Part shown: one piece after another, positions 33,323-42,896 of the stretch | Numbering within the stretch: the first letter of the stretch is position 1 | Layout of the letters: each line of letters starts with the position of its first letter | Source: XYA12-FULL-58-9 sp001798605 | Lineage (GTDB): Bacteria > Myxococcota > XYA12-FULL-58-9 | Direction of reading: 5' to 3' | NCBI GenBank assembly: GCA_036736205.1 | Contig: DAINMX010000006.1 | Coordinates: 1 to 64,000, forward strand | Length of the DNA stretch: 64,000 nucleotides | The notes under the pieces: model-generated | What the model saw: the letters and a program-made list of their open reading frames with translations, nothing else | What the model was told of the DNA's origin: nothing | Databases searched by the model: none | Translations under genes and position numbers: made by a program

Positions 33323-36300
33323 CCCAACTCAAAGACAACAAGAAGCTCGCAGTTTTTGCCCTTAGCATTTTCCTGTTCGAGTTCGTCGTCGTCGCCGATT
33401 TCGATGGTGCCTACGCCGATGACCTCGACCTCATCGTCGTTGGCGCCGGCGCCGCGGCGGAGATGCCGCCTCCCAACATCATGTTCTATTTTGACAGCTC
33501 GGGATCGATGCACAATCTCATTTGCGAGGACCTTGCAGGAGCCGAGTGCGACAAAGACACCTTGCAGGCGAGAGATGCCCCCAACTCGGCCCAGGTTTGC
33601 AAAAGCCCCGAGCTCGCTGCATTGACCGGTGCACCTCCCGGCGGTGGAAGCACCACCACCTACCAGGCACCCTATGCGTCGGATGGCACGACCTATAACA
33701 GTGGCGACCGCTATCCCATGTTTGACGCCCGCGAGTCCGGCACCGACGATGATTACTACCGGACGGGCTCGACTCACGTGCACGCGTGGACCAAACCTTG
33801 GCAAGAGGAGACCACGGGGACCGGGTCCACGGTCCAAGGGCAGATCGACAGCGCCATCGCCGAGTTCTGCGAAACAATGATCGCCGCCGACTATTGCGAC
33901 CAGCGGGCCCGCTGTATTTACAGCCTGCGTACCCAAGGTTATTTTTGGGAACCGACTGGTAACGGCTGTGCCACCGGCAATCCCCTGGGCCTAACTTGTT
34001 CGACCTCGGCGGCGGCGAACGCGGGTTTCGGACAAAACGGATTTCTGTGCGACAATGGCACGGTCACCTTCGACTGCAGCGATGGCGTGTGCGATTCCCA
34101 TGGGGGCGGGGCGGGGTCGGTTTGTCACCAATGCAGCAGCGACGCCGATTGTGATGGAACGGATATGTGCCAGCTCACCTCCGCGTGCACCTCGAATCCG
34201 TTCAATGCGTGCGTCAAGAGCAGCAAGATCGGCACTTGTTCCGAAGCGGAGCAGCCGTATGGCGAATGGGATCCACCCTCAAAGAGTGATGGCGCACCCT
34301 TGGGGGTGTTCTGCGTGGATTCGAGCGACTGCTACAACGGTGAGCCTTGCGTCGAGCACACCGGCAACGGCGGTGGTCCCAAGGTGTGCAGCGAATGCGA
34401 CAGCGACTCCGATTGCACGGGAACCTGCGAGACCGCCGACCCGAACTGCACCTACAACTATTGTTCGGAATCGGGTTGCGAGGAGTTGCCGCCACTTGCG
34501 GATGGGCCGTGGGGCGGACCTGATGTGGCGACCTGCGAGTGTAGCTCGTCGCCCTGCACCGACGACAACTGCGTTCAACCCACCACCGCGACCTGCGGCA
34601 TCATCCCACCGGTTCCTAGCGTGGCGATCTGCTCGACATGCAAGATGTCAAGTGGTGTGACTTATGGCACGAACTTCATCTGTGGCTGTAACACCACCAT
34701 CGCCAAGGACACCACATTCGGCGACAACGTCTACGTCGGCAACAACGTCACCATCACCAAGGACCTCGTCATCGGTGACAATGTCTACATCGGTGACAAC
34801 GTCGACTTGAGGAAGGGTCAGAACATTGGGGATGGTGTCTACATTGGTAACGACGTCGACATACGCAAGGAAGGTGACATCCTCGACGGCGTCTGTATTG
34901 GCGCTGGGGTCAACATCAGAAAAGAGGTGGACATCGGCGCAGGTGCCATCATCGGTGAGGGCGTGGAAATGAAGAAGGATGTTACCATTGGCGCGGGGGC
35001 GGTGATTGCCGATGGTGCGGTCCTGGGCAAAGACGCAGTCATCGCCCCTGGGGAGCATGTCGCCGGTGGCGCTGGCAATAACGACGACCTGCCGGCTTTC
35101 CTGGGAGACTTTTTGAACTTCTATCCGCCCAAGAGTGTCTCCCTCGTCAAAGTGGTGCGGGATCTCACCGCGGATTTGCCCGGGGATGTGCGCATTGGGG
35201 CGAGTGACCTCGGGGATTCGAGCGGCAACGTGTCCTGGGAGATTACCCCGGCCTGCTCAGACATGACCGGCACCACCCTCGATGATTGCTTTGATGAGAA
35301 CCCCGACACCGGATGTTTTGACGCAAGCAGTGGGAGTCATTACCTCTACAATGACCTGGTTTTTGAAGGGGGCACACCGGTTGCAACCAAGCTCGACAAT
35401 CTCGGCCTTTATTATTCCCGTTCCACTGGAGACGTCCCAATCTGCGACTATTCGTCGCGGACCGCGTGTGACGCCAATAACTTCGTTATTGCAGTCAGTG
35501 ACGGATTTCCCAGTGGGGATGCTACCTCGGGTTCGAGCATTTCCTTCACCAACACCAGCAGTGAGGGACCGATCACCGACGGCTATTATCAGACGAACGA
35601 TTCGCTTTTCGACGATGTGGCCAAAGCTCTCACTGTCATCGATCACCGCAGCGATCTGGATGACGATCAGACGGTCGGCACCTATGTGATTAGCTACGGG
35701 TTCGTCAATTCGACGGATCCGACGACCTGCGTTGGGCTTCTCCAATCGGCTGCATCCGCGGGAACGGGGGCTTGTTTTACCGCCTTGAACGTGCAGGAGT
35801 TGAAGAACTCCTTTGCCGCGGCGATCGCGGATATTCTCCAACGTGCGCTCGGGTTTTCGGCTGCATCAATGCCCACCGTGCACAAACAATCGACCGATTC
35901 AGTCTATCAAGCGGTGTTCAGGCCCACCGATGATTTTCAGTTGTGGGAGGGGCATCTGTTTTCCTTCAAGATGTGTGACGAAGAGATCGGGCGACAGACG
36001 GGTGAGACCTGCAGCTGTTTTGACGGTTCAGACGACAGCGAAGTCTGTATCCAGGGGGCAACGGACGGAGATCGGGTGACCTTTGATAGCAACGGCTATC
36101 TCTTAACCGCTGATCCCCACTGGGATGCACAGCTCTGTCTGTCGGGCGATTTGGCCGGCGATCTCGACGAGATCACCCAGGATCGATTCAACTTGGATGT
36201 CTCCGGCTGCTTTATGAGTGCAGCCGCGCGGTCGATCTTCACCGCCGTCGAAAAGGCGAGTCCCACCGATGAGCTCACCCTTGACGACCAGGTGGCATTC

Positions 36301-38259
36301 ACCGCAGCCAACGTCACGTCCACTTCCGGGCAGGATCAGTTGCTCAATGCCCTCAATGTGTCGGGCGGTGTGACGGCAGGGCAAGGAATCGTCAATTTCT
36401 ATCGCGGCCTCGATGTCAATGATGCGGATGGTGACGGAAACACCACCGAGGACCGCAATCTCAACAACATTCGTGACGGCTCGGGTCCGGTTGATGGTTG
36501 GTGGAAGATGGGAGATCCCTTCCACTCGATTCCGAATGTCATCGAAAGACCCGTTGGCCGTGGCCTCGGAGTGTTTGGTAACACAGCCTCCTACAAGGCC
36601 TTCGCCGACGACAACGACGCGCGCAAGAAGACCATTCTTATCGGTGCCAACGACGGCATGCTCCACGCCTTTCACGCGGGTACTTGGGATAGCACCGATG
36701 AGAAATATGACAGCGGCACCGGCAAGGAGCTGTGGGCGTTTGTGAGTCCGGAGGTGTTGCCCAAGCTGAAGAATTGGTGCGATCCGGGCACAGGCAGTTG
36801 TGGTCTTGCCAATCATGGCTACACGGTCGACGGCTCGGTCATGGTCCGTGACGTTTGGACCGGTGGTGCCGACGATAAGGAAGTCGCATCCAACAAGAGC
36901 AAATGGAAGACCGTGGCCATCTACGGCCATCGGCGCGGTGGCAGCACCTACGTCGCCCTCGATGTCACCGACGTCGACAATCCTGTGTTCTTGTGGCAAT
37001 TCCCCCAAGCCAGTCATCAGGATAGTAGCGGCACAGCCATCTCCAGCCGCATGGGACAAACCTGGTTGGATACCTACCCGGCACCGGCGTCTATCGGCCC
37101 GTTGCAGGTCGATACCGACGGCGATGGTACGGGTGATTATGACCGATGGGTGGCTTTAGTTTCCGGTGGCTACAATGCTCTGGACGCCAAAGGCAAAATG
37201 CTCTTTATCATCGACGTGTATACCGGTGACCTGCTCGCCCTGTTCGAGGACACAGGTACTGGTGACGATCAATACATGGACTACTCTTTCCCAGCCACGC
37301 CGGTGTTCTACGCCACCTTGGGTTCGGCCTACCCCTACATTGCGGGAATCGTTGCGGTGGACCACGGCGGCCAGGTTTGGCACATCGAGACACCACTTGC
37401 CACCTTCACCAGCGGCAAGATCGACAACTTCACCCCTGAGGTCGTATTCCGCACCGTGGCCACTTTGGTCTCTCCTGACGCGGGGGCCAACGGCAACATC
37501 GAATTGGCAGAGTACCAACCTCGCCCCTTGTTCTTTGCGCCCGCTTTGACACGTCATGGCCACTTGGTACGCGCCATCTTTGGCAGTGGCGACCGCGATA
37601 TGATGATTCCAATTTCCGATCTGACTATCGATGGTGGCACCATCAGCGCCGAGGTCAATGCGGCATTGTGCCCCGAGCCCGACGCCGACCCCGACACCTA
37701 CATTCAACGGCTGTACGCGGTCGATTTGGAAAAATGTCCCAACACGAGCGGTACGGGTACGCGACCGTGTACCGAAAGCGACCTTGAACCAGTAGATCCC
37801 AGCAACAATCAATATGCGAGCGCCGCCACCCGCGGCTGGTACTTGAAGCTTCGCGGTCCGGAGAAGAGCGCCGCCCCCTATGACATCTTCAGCGGCTACG
37901 CATTGTATGCGACATTCTTGCCGACGTGGACGTGCACGGGCGGGGCAAGCGCCTGTAATCCATTGCCTCCGGGCGACTCCTATCTATACGCACGCAGTCT
38001 CATGACAGGCAGAGCGCTCGATTGGAATGCTGATGGCATACCCAACCTCGCAGAGGAGGCCGTGCTCCTGGGGCAGGGGGTTCCCTCGGCACCGTCCATC
38101 ACCGTGGGCATCGGAAGTGGTGGTGCCACTCCCACCCTCACCATCGGTGCCAGTGACAGCGGCCAGTCATCTCGACAGATGGAAGCCTTGACCACAGACA
38201 TAGCCACGGAGATTGTGCATTTCCCCGTATCTCGAGAATGGTGCGAGTTGTTACATTGA
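33319..38259 (+). CDS. pilY1: PilY1-like pilus tip adhesin with Cys-rich and beta-helix insertions
   Basis: 1646 residues with an N-terminal signal (about 1-35). A von Willebrand A-like start follows: IMFYFDSSGSMHN near residue 55 has the MIDAS DxSxS. The A-domain is interrupted by a Cys-rich stretch (about 245-455) and seven hexapeptide-repeat coils (466-581). It resumes with FVIAVSDGFPSGD. The C-terminal half is a PilY1 beta-propeller with ILIGANDGMLHAFHAG and ELWAFVSPEVLPKL, and Asp-rich Ca2+-type loops VNDADGDGNTTEDRN and VDTDGDGTGDYDR. PilY1 proteins act at the pilus tip in adhesion and assembly. The gene is coupled to pilX and fimT by overlaps. The insertions are unusual. Confidence 0.88.
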   Translation: MTQLKDNKKLAVFALSIFLFEFVVVADFDGAYADDLDLIVVGAGAAAEMPPPNIMFYFDSSGSMHNLICEDLAGAECDKDTLQARDAPNSAQVCKSPELAALTGAPPGGGSTTTYQAPYASDGTTYNSGDRYPMFDARESGTDDDYYRTGSTHVHAWTKPWQEETTGTGSTVQGQIDSAIAEFCETMIAADYCDQRARCIYSLRTQGYFWEPTGNGCATGNPLGLTCSTSAAANAGFGQNGFLCDNGTVTFDCSDGVCDSHGGGAGSVCHQCSSDADCDGTDMCQLTSACTSNPFNACVKSSKIGTCSEAEQPYGEWDPPSKSDGAPLGVFCVDSSDCYNGEPCVEHTGNGGGPKVCSECDSDSDCTGTCETADPNCTYNYCSESGCEELPPLADGPWGGPDVATCECSSSPCTDDNCVQPTTATCGIIPPVPSVAICSTCKMSSGVTYGTNFICGCNTTIAKDTTFGDNVYVGNNVTITKDLVIGDNVYIGDNVDLRKGQNIGDGVYIGNDVDIRKEGDILDGVCIGAGVNIRKEVDIGAGAIIGEGVEMKKDVTIGAGAVIADGAVLGKDAVIAPGEHVAGGAGNNDDLPAFLGDFLNFYPPKSVSLVKVVRDLTADLPGDVRIGASDLGDSSGNVSWEITPACSDMTGTTLDDCFDENPDTGCFDASSGSHYLYNDLVFEGGTPVATKLDNLGLYYSRSTGDVPICDYSSRTACDANNFVIAVSDGFPSGDATSGSSISFTNTSSEGPITDGYYQTNDSLFDDVAKALTVIDHRSDLDDDQTVGTYVISYGFVNSTDPTTCVGLLQSAASAGTGACFTALNVQELKNSFAAAIADILQRALGFSAASMPTVHKQSTDSVYQAVFRPTDDFQLWEGHLFSFKMCDEEIGRQTGETCSCFDGSDDSEVCIQGATDGDRVTFDSNGYLLTADPHWDAQLCLSGDLAGDLDEITQDRFNLDVSGCFMSAAARSIFTAVEKASPTDELTLDDQVAFTAANVTSTSGQDQLLNALNVSGGVTAGQGIVNFYRGLDVNDADGDGNTTEDRNLNNIRDGSGPVDGWWKMGDPFHSIPNVIERPVGRGLGVFGNTASYKAFADDNDARKKTILIGANDGMLHAFHAGTWDSTDEKYDSGTGKELWAFVSPEVLPKLKNWCDPGTGSCGLANHGYTVDGSVMVRDVWTGGADDKEVASNKSKWKTVAIYGHRRGGSTYVALDVTDVDNPVFLWQFPQASHQDSSGTAISSRMGQTWLDTYPAPASIGPLQVDTDGDGTGDYDRWVALVSGGYNALDAKGKMLFIIDVYTGDLLALFEDTGTGDDQYMDYSFPATPVFYATLGSAYPYIAGIVAVDHGGQVWHIETPLATFTSGKIDNFTPEVVFRTVATLVSPDAGANGNIELAEYQPRPLFFAPALTRHGHLVRAIFGSGDRDMMIPISDLTIDGGTISAEVNAALCPEPDADPDTYIQRLYAVDLEKCPNTSGTGTRPCTESDLEPVDPSNNQYASAATRGWYLKLRGPEKSAAPYDIFSGYALYATFLPTWTCTGGASACNPLPPGDSYLYARSLMTGRALDWNADGIPNLAEEAVLLGQGVPSAPSITVGIGSGGATPTLTIGASDSGQSSRQMEALTTDIATEIVHFPVSREWCELLH
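34714..35061 (+). repeat. Left-handed beta-helix hexapeptide repeats inside pilY1
   Basis: Codons 466-581 read as hexads such as IGDNVY-IGDNVD-LRKGQN and IGAGVN-IRKEVD-IGAGAI. Three hexads make an 18-residue coil; about seven coils are present, with 54-bp periodicity in the DNA. This is the pattern of LbH acyltransferase-type helices, but no catalytic His loop is visible. Confidence 0.85.
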
Positions 38260-38822
38260 TGCCCACGCCACGACAAAGGGGATTTACGCTCGTCGAGACG
38301 ATGATGGTGATCGCCATCATCGGCATCCTTGCGGCCTTGGCCGTACCGAATCTCACCCGAATGCAACGGTCCCAAGCGCTCGCAGGCGAAGCACGGAATC
38401 TTTACGCGGCATTTATGGAGACCCAGGGATTGGCGGTATCCACCGCGGAGCCATCGCGGCTGTTCATTGACCGTGTCAATCGCAACTATGCCGTGCTGGC
38501 TGATACCGATGGCGACGGTACACTCGAAACGAAGATGAGCCATTCCTTGCCAGGTTCCGACATCGTTTTCGGCCCTCAGGCAGGCGTTTCCGCCGCATTG
38601 CCCGCGCCTTATGATGGTGTGCCACATGGGAAGTGGTGCACTTCCTGCGGTGATGACAACGGCACGATTATTTTCTCAGGAGACGGCGGTGTGAGTAGCG
38701 CCGACAGTGGCTCCGTTTTTTTGCATGCCGTCGATGACAAGGGCAATGTGGATGGAGATGTGTTCGCTCTAGTCTTCATTGGTCCCACCGGCAACGTTCG
38801 GCTCTTGAGGGTGTCGCCATGA
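38259..38822 (+). CDS. fimT: Minor pseudopilin, FimT/GspH-like
   Basis: 187 residues. The prepilin leader MPTPRQRG is followed by FTLVETMMVIAIIGILAAL, with cleavage before Phe and Glu5 present. A globular domain with a CTSCGDDNG turn and a beta-rich end follows. ATG 38259 shares a base with the pilY1 TGA (TGATG). ATG 38238 would be too long for a leader. Probably part of the tip-initiation complex with PilV/W/X. Confidence 0.85.
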   Translation: MPTPRQRGFTLVETMMVIAIIGILAALAVPNLTRMQRSQALAGEARNLYAAFMETQGLAVSTAEPSRLFIDRVNRNYAVLADTDGDGTLETKMSHSLPGSDIVFGPQAGVSAALPAPYDGVPHGKWCTSCGDDNGTIIFSGDGGVSSADSGSVFLHAVDDKGNVDGDVFALVFIGPTGNVRLLRVSP

Positions 38823-39256
38823 AGAAAGCCAAAGGTGCGAAGCGTGCGGAGCGAGGTTTCAGTCTCATTGAATCCATGATTGCCGCCGCGGTCTTTACAA
38901 TCGGCTCCTTGGGGCTTCTCGGCATGTTGGTGAGCAGCTCCCAAGGAATGGCCGTGTCCGAACGGATGACCCACGGCACTGTTTTGGCTCGACAAAAGCT
39001 CAGCGAATTGACCCGCCTGCCCTATGACAGCATTGCCACTGGTGCAGAGACGACCAACATCGACGCAGAGGGAGCGGCACAGGGTGATTTGGGATCAGAG
39101 GCAAACAGCGACGGCTGGTTCGCCCGCACCTGGACTGTCTCTCAACCTGATACCACCATTGATTTCAAATTGGTCCGTGTGGATGTCAAGTGGCGAGATA
39201 AGGCCCTCAAGATAGAGCGGCAGGTATCCATGAGTAGCGGAAAGAGTCGTCAATGA
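38819..39256 (+). CDS. pilV: Minor pilin PilV-like
   Basis: 145 residues, leader MKKAKGAKRAERG then FSLIESMIAAAVFTIGSLGL with Glu5. The mature body contains GDLGSEANSDGWFARTWTV, the usual W-R-x-W-x-V strand of PilV proteins. The ATG overlaps the previous stop by four bases, and its stop overlaps the next ATG the same way. It is a prepilin-peptidase substrate of the inner membrane. Confidence 0.85.
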   Translation: MKKAKGAKRAERGFSLIESMIAAAVFTIGSLGLLGMLVSSSQGMAVSERMTHGTVLARQKLSELTRLPYDSIATGAETTNIDAEGAAQGDLGSEANSDGWFARTWTVSQPDTTIDFKLVRVDVKWRDKALKIERQVSMSSGKSRQ

Positions 39257-40281
39257 AACGGCTGCTGGTCTTTTCCAAACCTTCCCGACCAACCAGGCAC
39301 CACAACCAGCGCGGCGCAACCCTCATTGAATTGATGATCGGTCTCGTCGTGATGTTGATTGTCGTTGGGGGGGCGCTTGCTTTTCTTATCACACAGGTCC
39401 GCATGCAGCAGTCATCAGCACAGCGTTCTCAGGTCCTGCTCGATGGCCAAGCGGCTTTGGGACTTCTGCAATCGGAGATTGGCTTGGCGGGAATGGGGCT
39501 GCCACGTCGATTGTCGATCATGGCTCTCGTATCAGACGCGGATCCGTGCAACACCTCGCTGACGACGGCCTATGTCAATCCCAAGCGCCTTTGGACTGTT
39601 GCATCCACAGTGGAAGGACAGATCACCCTCGCGAGTGCGACACCCACACCCACCGCATCAGGTGATATGGAAATCCTTTCTGGGCAATGGTTGTTCGTGT
39701 ACAAGTTCTCAACAGTGGGAGATCTGACCGCGGGCAGCCATGGGCATGGAATGGTCAAGGTTTCTGCGGATCGTGCACAGGGCGCTGCCGCCATTACTGT
39801 AGACACCGTCAACTACTACTCCGCAGCCCAACCAAAGCTCGACATTGACACCGGGTCTTTGTTTAATCGCAGTGGCGCAGGTGCCGGTGCTGGCTCCCTC
39901 ATGGAGGCGAACGTCTCAACCTTTGGAGTTGATTGCAGCACCAGCAATTACTACATGTATTGGGACCGAGCGGGCAAACCCCGACTGCCCATTGCCAGCA
40001 CCGTAACCGCCCTTGCCTTCAAGTTCTTGGTCGATGACAACGAGGACGGTCAGACCGACGATCAAGATGGCGACAACGACATAGACAGGGGCGACTTGAT
40101 CGACACTCCCACGGACGTGGCCACCGTTCGCGCCATCGAGGTGTCGTTCACGATTCGATCCAATGAGAAGGATCCCGGCATCGACGCCTACCGCGAACAA
40201 AGCCATCGCGAGCTCATTGCGACGCCAAACATCAATACTTCTTCCGACCAGTATGTCTTCATTTCCAATGTCGCCATGTAG
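39253..40281 (+). CDS. pilW: Minor pilin PilW-like
   Basis: 342 residues, leader ending HHNQRG followed by ATLIELMIGLVVMLIVVGG with Glu5 in the hydrophobic helix. LQSEIGLAGMGLPRR is the conserved PilW region after the helix. An Asp-rich loop near residue 265 (DDNEDGQTDDQDGDNDID) may bind calcium. Last of the four pilin-like genes. Order here is X-Y1-fimT-V-W, unlike fimU-V-W-X-Y1-E of Pseudomonas. Confidence 0.85.
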   Translation: MKRLLVFSKPSRPTRHHNQRGATLIELMIGLVVMLIVVGGALAFLITQVRMQQSSAQRSQVLLDGQAALGLLQSEIGLAGMGLPRRLSIMALVSDADPCNTSLTTAYVNPKRLWTVASTVEGQITLASATPTPTASGDMEILSGQWLFVYKFSTVGDLTAGSHGHGMVKVSADRAQGAAAITVDTVNYYSAAQPKLDIDTGSLFNRSGAGAGAGSLMEANVSTFGVDCSTSNYYMYWDRAGKPRLPIASTVTALAFKFLVDDNEDGQTDDQDGDNDIDRGDLIDTPTDVATVRAIEVSFTIRSNEKDPGIDAYREQSHRELIATPNINTSSDQYVFISNVAM

Positions 40282-40284
40282 CTC

Positions 40285-41322
40285 ATGATGGTTTTGCGAT
40301 TCTTGCTGTTATGGGGTGCGCTCGGGCCTCTGCTCTGCGCCGGTTGCAGAAGCGAATCACCGTTACCTGCGGAAATTTCAAAACCGGAAAAACTTCCCAG
40401 CAAGGCCGCCCCCCCCCGCCCTCCAGCACCCATAGAAGTCGTGAAGGATGTAGAGCTCCCGCCGCCGCCGCTGCCGCCGACTTACATCAACGCACCCAAA
40501 CTCAAAGGGACGAAGATCTCGCCCGCAAAGAAGCGATCGAGGGTGACATTCCAGTGGCAGAAAGTCCGGCGTGCAACCGGTTATCAACTTCAGGTCTCGC
40601 GGGACATTACCTTTCAACAGCTAGACATCAAGACCAAAACCAAGAAACCTCGGCACCAGGCCGGCCCTTTTGATCCAGGGATCCATTTCTGGCGTGTGCG
40701 TGCCATTGGCCCAAAAGGCGCAAGTCTCTTCACGCCCACACAGGTTCTCGACACGACCTTGGGGAAGAAGAAGAAACAGGGACTGCGCAAGGGCAAGCCA
40801 AAACCATCGTCTGAGACGCCGAGCACACCGTTAATCTGGGACCGGCCGGCTGAGCTCAGTGTGTTTGCCTCCAAGGTCATCACGGTTGCGGGCCAGGCCC
40901 CTCGGGGAGCCAAGCTTCGCGTCGGCTTCAGTCAAAAGGTGGAGTGCGACTCGACGTTTTCCTTGGCACATACTCTCAACCCAGGACGCAACAACTTAAC
41001 GCTCACGGCGGAAATCGACGGCAAGATCTCGATACTGAACCGACAGGTATTCCTCGTCCTTCCCGAGGAGATCGAAGGCGATCGGTACCTTATTGAAAGG
41101 TCGTGGCGCAGCGCTCGGGAATTCAGGACTCAGGTGCAGATCCTCGAAGACATCTTGGTTGACCTGAAGAATCGCGCCAACGGCCCAACGTCCAAACCGA
41201 TGGCGATGGTCTTGCAACGGGAAATCGCGCGGTTGGCCAAGGATATGGCTCGTCTCACACATCTCTATGAGATCGAGGTGGGAAAGATCGATCTGTTGTT
41301 GCGAACAGATGCAAAACCCTAG
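40285..41322 (+). CDS. Lipoprotein with Pro-rich linker and Ig/FN3-like fold, pilus-linked
   Basis: 345 residues, signal ending PLLCAGC. A Pro-rich tract (about 40-65) contains a C9 homopolymer at 40409-40417. VTFQWQKVRRATGYQLQVSR and GIHFWRVRAIGPKGASLF mark a fibronectin-type III-like module. A second beta-sandwich (VITVAGQAPRGAKLRVGFS) and a terminal helical part follow. It begins four bases after pilW, so it may be an outer-membrane partner of the pilus. Not recognised as a named family. Confidence 0.65.
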   Translation: MMVLRFLLLWGALGPLLCAGCRSESPLPAEISKPEKLPSKAAPPRPPAPIEVVKDVELPPPPLPPTYINAPKLKGTKISPAKKRSRVTFQWQKVRRATGYQLQVSRDITFQQLDIKTKTKKPRHQAGPFDPGIHFWRVRAIGPKGASLFTPTQVLDTTLGKKKKQGLRKGKPKPSSETPSTPLIWDRPAELSVFASKVITVAGQAPRGAKLRVGFSQKVECDSTFSLAHTLNPGRNNLTLTAEIDGKISILNRQVFLVLPEEIEGDRYLIERSWRSAREFRTQVQILEDILVDLKNRANGPTSKPMAMVLQREIARLAKDMARLTHLYEIEVGKIDLLLRTDAKP

Positions 41323-41344
41323 GCCTGCCAATCAAGCCAGCGTG

Positions 41345-41527
41345 TCAGAGGAAAGAATGGAACTTCGTGATTGTACGATCGGGAGCTGTTGGGCCAGCAA
41401 AGCTGTTGAGAAGATCGAGCAAATCCCAAAGCTGGCGCAGGCCTTCTTCAGGAGAAACCTGGGCGAGGTTCGACCCTGCGAGCGCAAATTCGGCTCGTCG
41501 CTGGGCATCCTCTGCATCGGCGCGCAT
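41345..41527 (-). CDS. Small protein coupled to nucleotidyltransferase
   Basis: 60 residues, starting MRADAEDAQRRAEFALAG, with SPEEGLRQLWDLLDLL in the middle. ATG 41527 lies one base after the stop of the nucleotidyltransferase gene, so the two are clearly coupled. The sequence is helical and charged, like small partner proteins found beside bacterial nucleotidyltransferases. No family recognised; an antitoxin-like or regulatory role is only a guess. Confidence 0.55.
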   Translation of the reverse strand: MRADAEDAQRRAEFALAGSNLAQVSPEEGLRQLWDLLDLLNSFAGPTAPDRTITKFHSFL

Positions 41528-41528
41528 T

Positions 41529-42137
41529 TCAGCCACTGTGGTCGGCGAGAAGCTCCATGATGGCTTTGAGTTCATCCTCTGCTCCAACGGCGCGTGCATA
41601 AGATTGCACGGTCTCCATTGTGACAGTCGCAGCGTGGGTTCGCAACAGTGCTAGAACATCGTTGCGGTCTTTGCCGCGGTCTCGATTGCTTACCATTGCC
41701 TGCAACTTCAGACCGATCAAATCCTCGACGCACACAACCTTAGCGGACAGATTCGATTTGATCGTGACGGGATCGGCACGTTCGATCATCTCGCGCCCAT
41801 ATGCACGCCGAGCCCAAAGCAGATCAACGCGCAAGTGTTGCAGCAGATAGCTCGACACATGCGCTCCCCTATCTAGCGTCTCGAAGCCCAATTCGCACAT
41901 CAGTGCGTGAACAGTGGGTTCATCCTCTCTGGCAATGAGTAGGTCAATGTCACGAGTTCCACGGATCACTCCACGCGCAGCAAGTGCAACGCCGCCAACC
42001 AATGCGCTGTCTATGTGCTTCCCTTGGAGCTGAGTTAACAGTGCTGCCAATGAGTCGAGCAGCGATGGTGACTGTAAGTCGATCGTATCGGCCGGCCTTC
42101 GTGCAAGAACGCCGCGGATGCGTTTCCAAAATCCCAT
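41529..42137 (-). CDS. Nucleotidyltransferase-fold protein (AbiEii/MNT-like)
   Basis: 202 residues. LVGGVALAARGVIRGTRDIDLLIARED carries the GG...R.T.DiD core of the nucleotidyltransferase fold with two catalytic acidic residues (DID). VDLLW supplies a third acidic position and VEDLIGLKLQAMVSNRDRGKD the usual helix and Lys. Such proteins transfer nucleotides to protein or RNA in toxin-antitoxin and abortive-infection systems. Only the small 60-residue ORF follows it. Confidence 0.8.
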   Translation of the reverse strand: MGFWKRIRGVLARRPADTIDLQSPSLLDSLAALLTQLQGKHIDSALVGGVALAARGVIRGTRDIDLLIAREDEPTVHALMCELGFETLDRGAHVSSYLLQHLRVDLLWARRAYGREMIERADPVTIKSNLSAKVVCVEDLIGLKLQAMVSNRDRGKDRNDVLALLRTHAATVTMETVQSYARAVGAEDELKAIMELLADHSG

Positions 42138-42368
42138 TGGATGAGACTATGTCGACGCCGTATGCCCCTTCAAGCATTGGGGACAGCAAATCTGTGCGGC
42201 CGCTCAATGTTTGCCGTTGGCCTTGAACGGGTCGAGGGACAGGGATTTCTTCGCATAACAATCGTTGGCTGCCAGGCTCACTGCCATGTGGTTCACGTTG
42301 AGCGTCTCCCAGATCTCCCCGTGAGCTTGGACGCAGCGTGTTTGTGATGGTGAACGCAAATATGTGAC

Positions 42369-42896
42369 CTACAAACGAGGATCATCGATCCAATTCTGCA
42401 ATCTCTCATCGACCCGTAAATCAGCAGCCGTCTTCAGTGCTGTCTCGCGATGCTCGGGATGCAATTGGAGTAGCTTGGCCACATCCCAAAGGTCCCGGTT
42501 TCCACCCGCTTTCAATTTGAGCTGAATCAAATCTGCCAAACCGATGAGCTGTACTGAAACGCCGTCAACAATCTCGACACGAGTGCATGCCTCCCAGTCG
42601 ATCTCCACAGGAGGTGCCAAAACATCAAACCGAAAACGTCCGGCCTTACCGCGAATCACCCATTCGAGATCACCGTCGAGCACATTGCCCCGACGCAGCT
42701 GCACAGAAAACCCCTCAGCCTCCAACAATTCAACAATCTCCTCAGGCGCACTGCGACAGACGAAATCAACGTCTTGCGTCGCGCGAACATGCCCCCACGC
42801 TGAAACCGCCATACCGCCGATCAATGCGCAGCGGTCATCGAAAATCCGCGCCAATCTCTCGGCAAATGCGATGAGGCGATCCTTATTCGCTTTCAT
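42369..42896 (-). CDS. Nucleotidyltransferase-fold protein, second module
   Basis: 175 residues with ALIGGMAVSAWGHVRATQDVDFVC as the GG...R.T.DvD core, then FRFDVLAP as a third acidic position and LIGLADLIQLKLKAGGNRDLWD. Start ATG 42896 is reached inside the 3' end of the small upstream ORF (14-base overlap). Paralogous in type to the gene at 41529, but without strong sequence similarity beyond the core. Confidence 0.8.
   Translation of the reverse strand: MKANKDRLIAFAERLARIFDDRCALIGGMAVSAWGHVRATQDVDFVCRSAPEEIVELLEAEGFSVQLRRGNVLDGDLEWVIRGKAGRFRFDVLAPPVEIDWEACTRVEIVDGVSVQLIGLADLIQLKLKAGGNRDLWDVAKLLQLHPEHRETALKTAADLRVDERLQNWIDDPRL

Noticed and set aside
34714..35061. CRISPR array or satellite from the 54-bp periodicity (also the 48-bp repeats at 27524-27871)
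   Set aside because: Both are inside long open frames and encode periodic protein repeats; no constant repeat with variable spacers.
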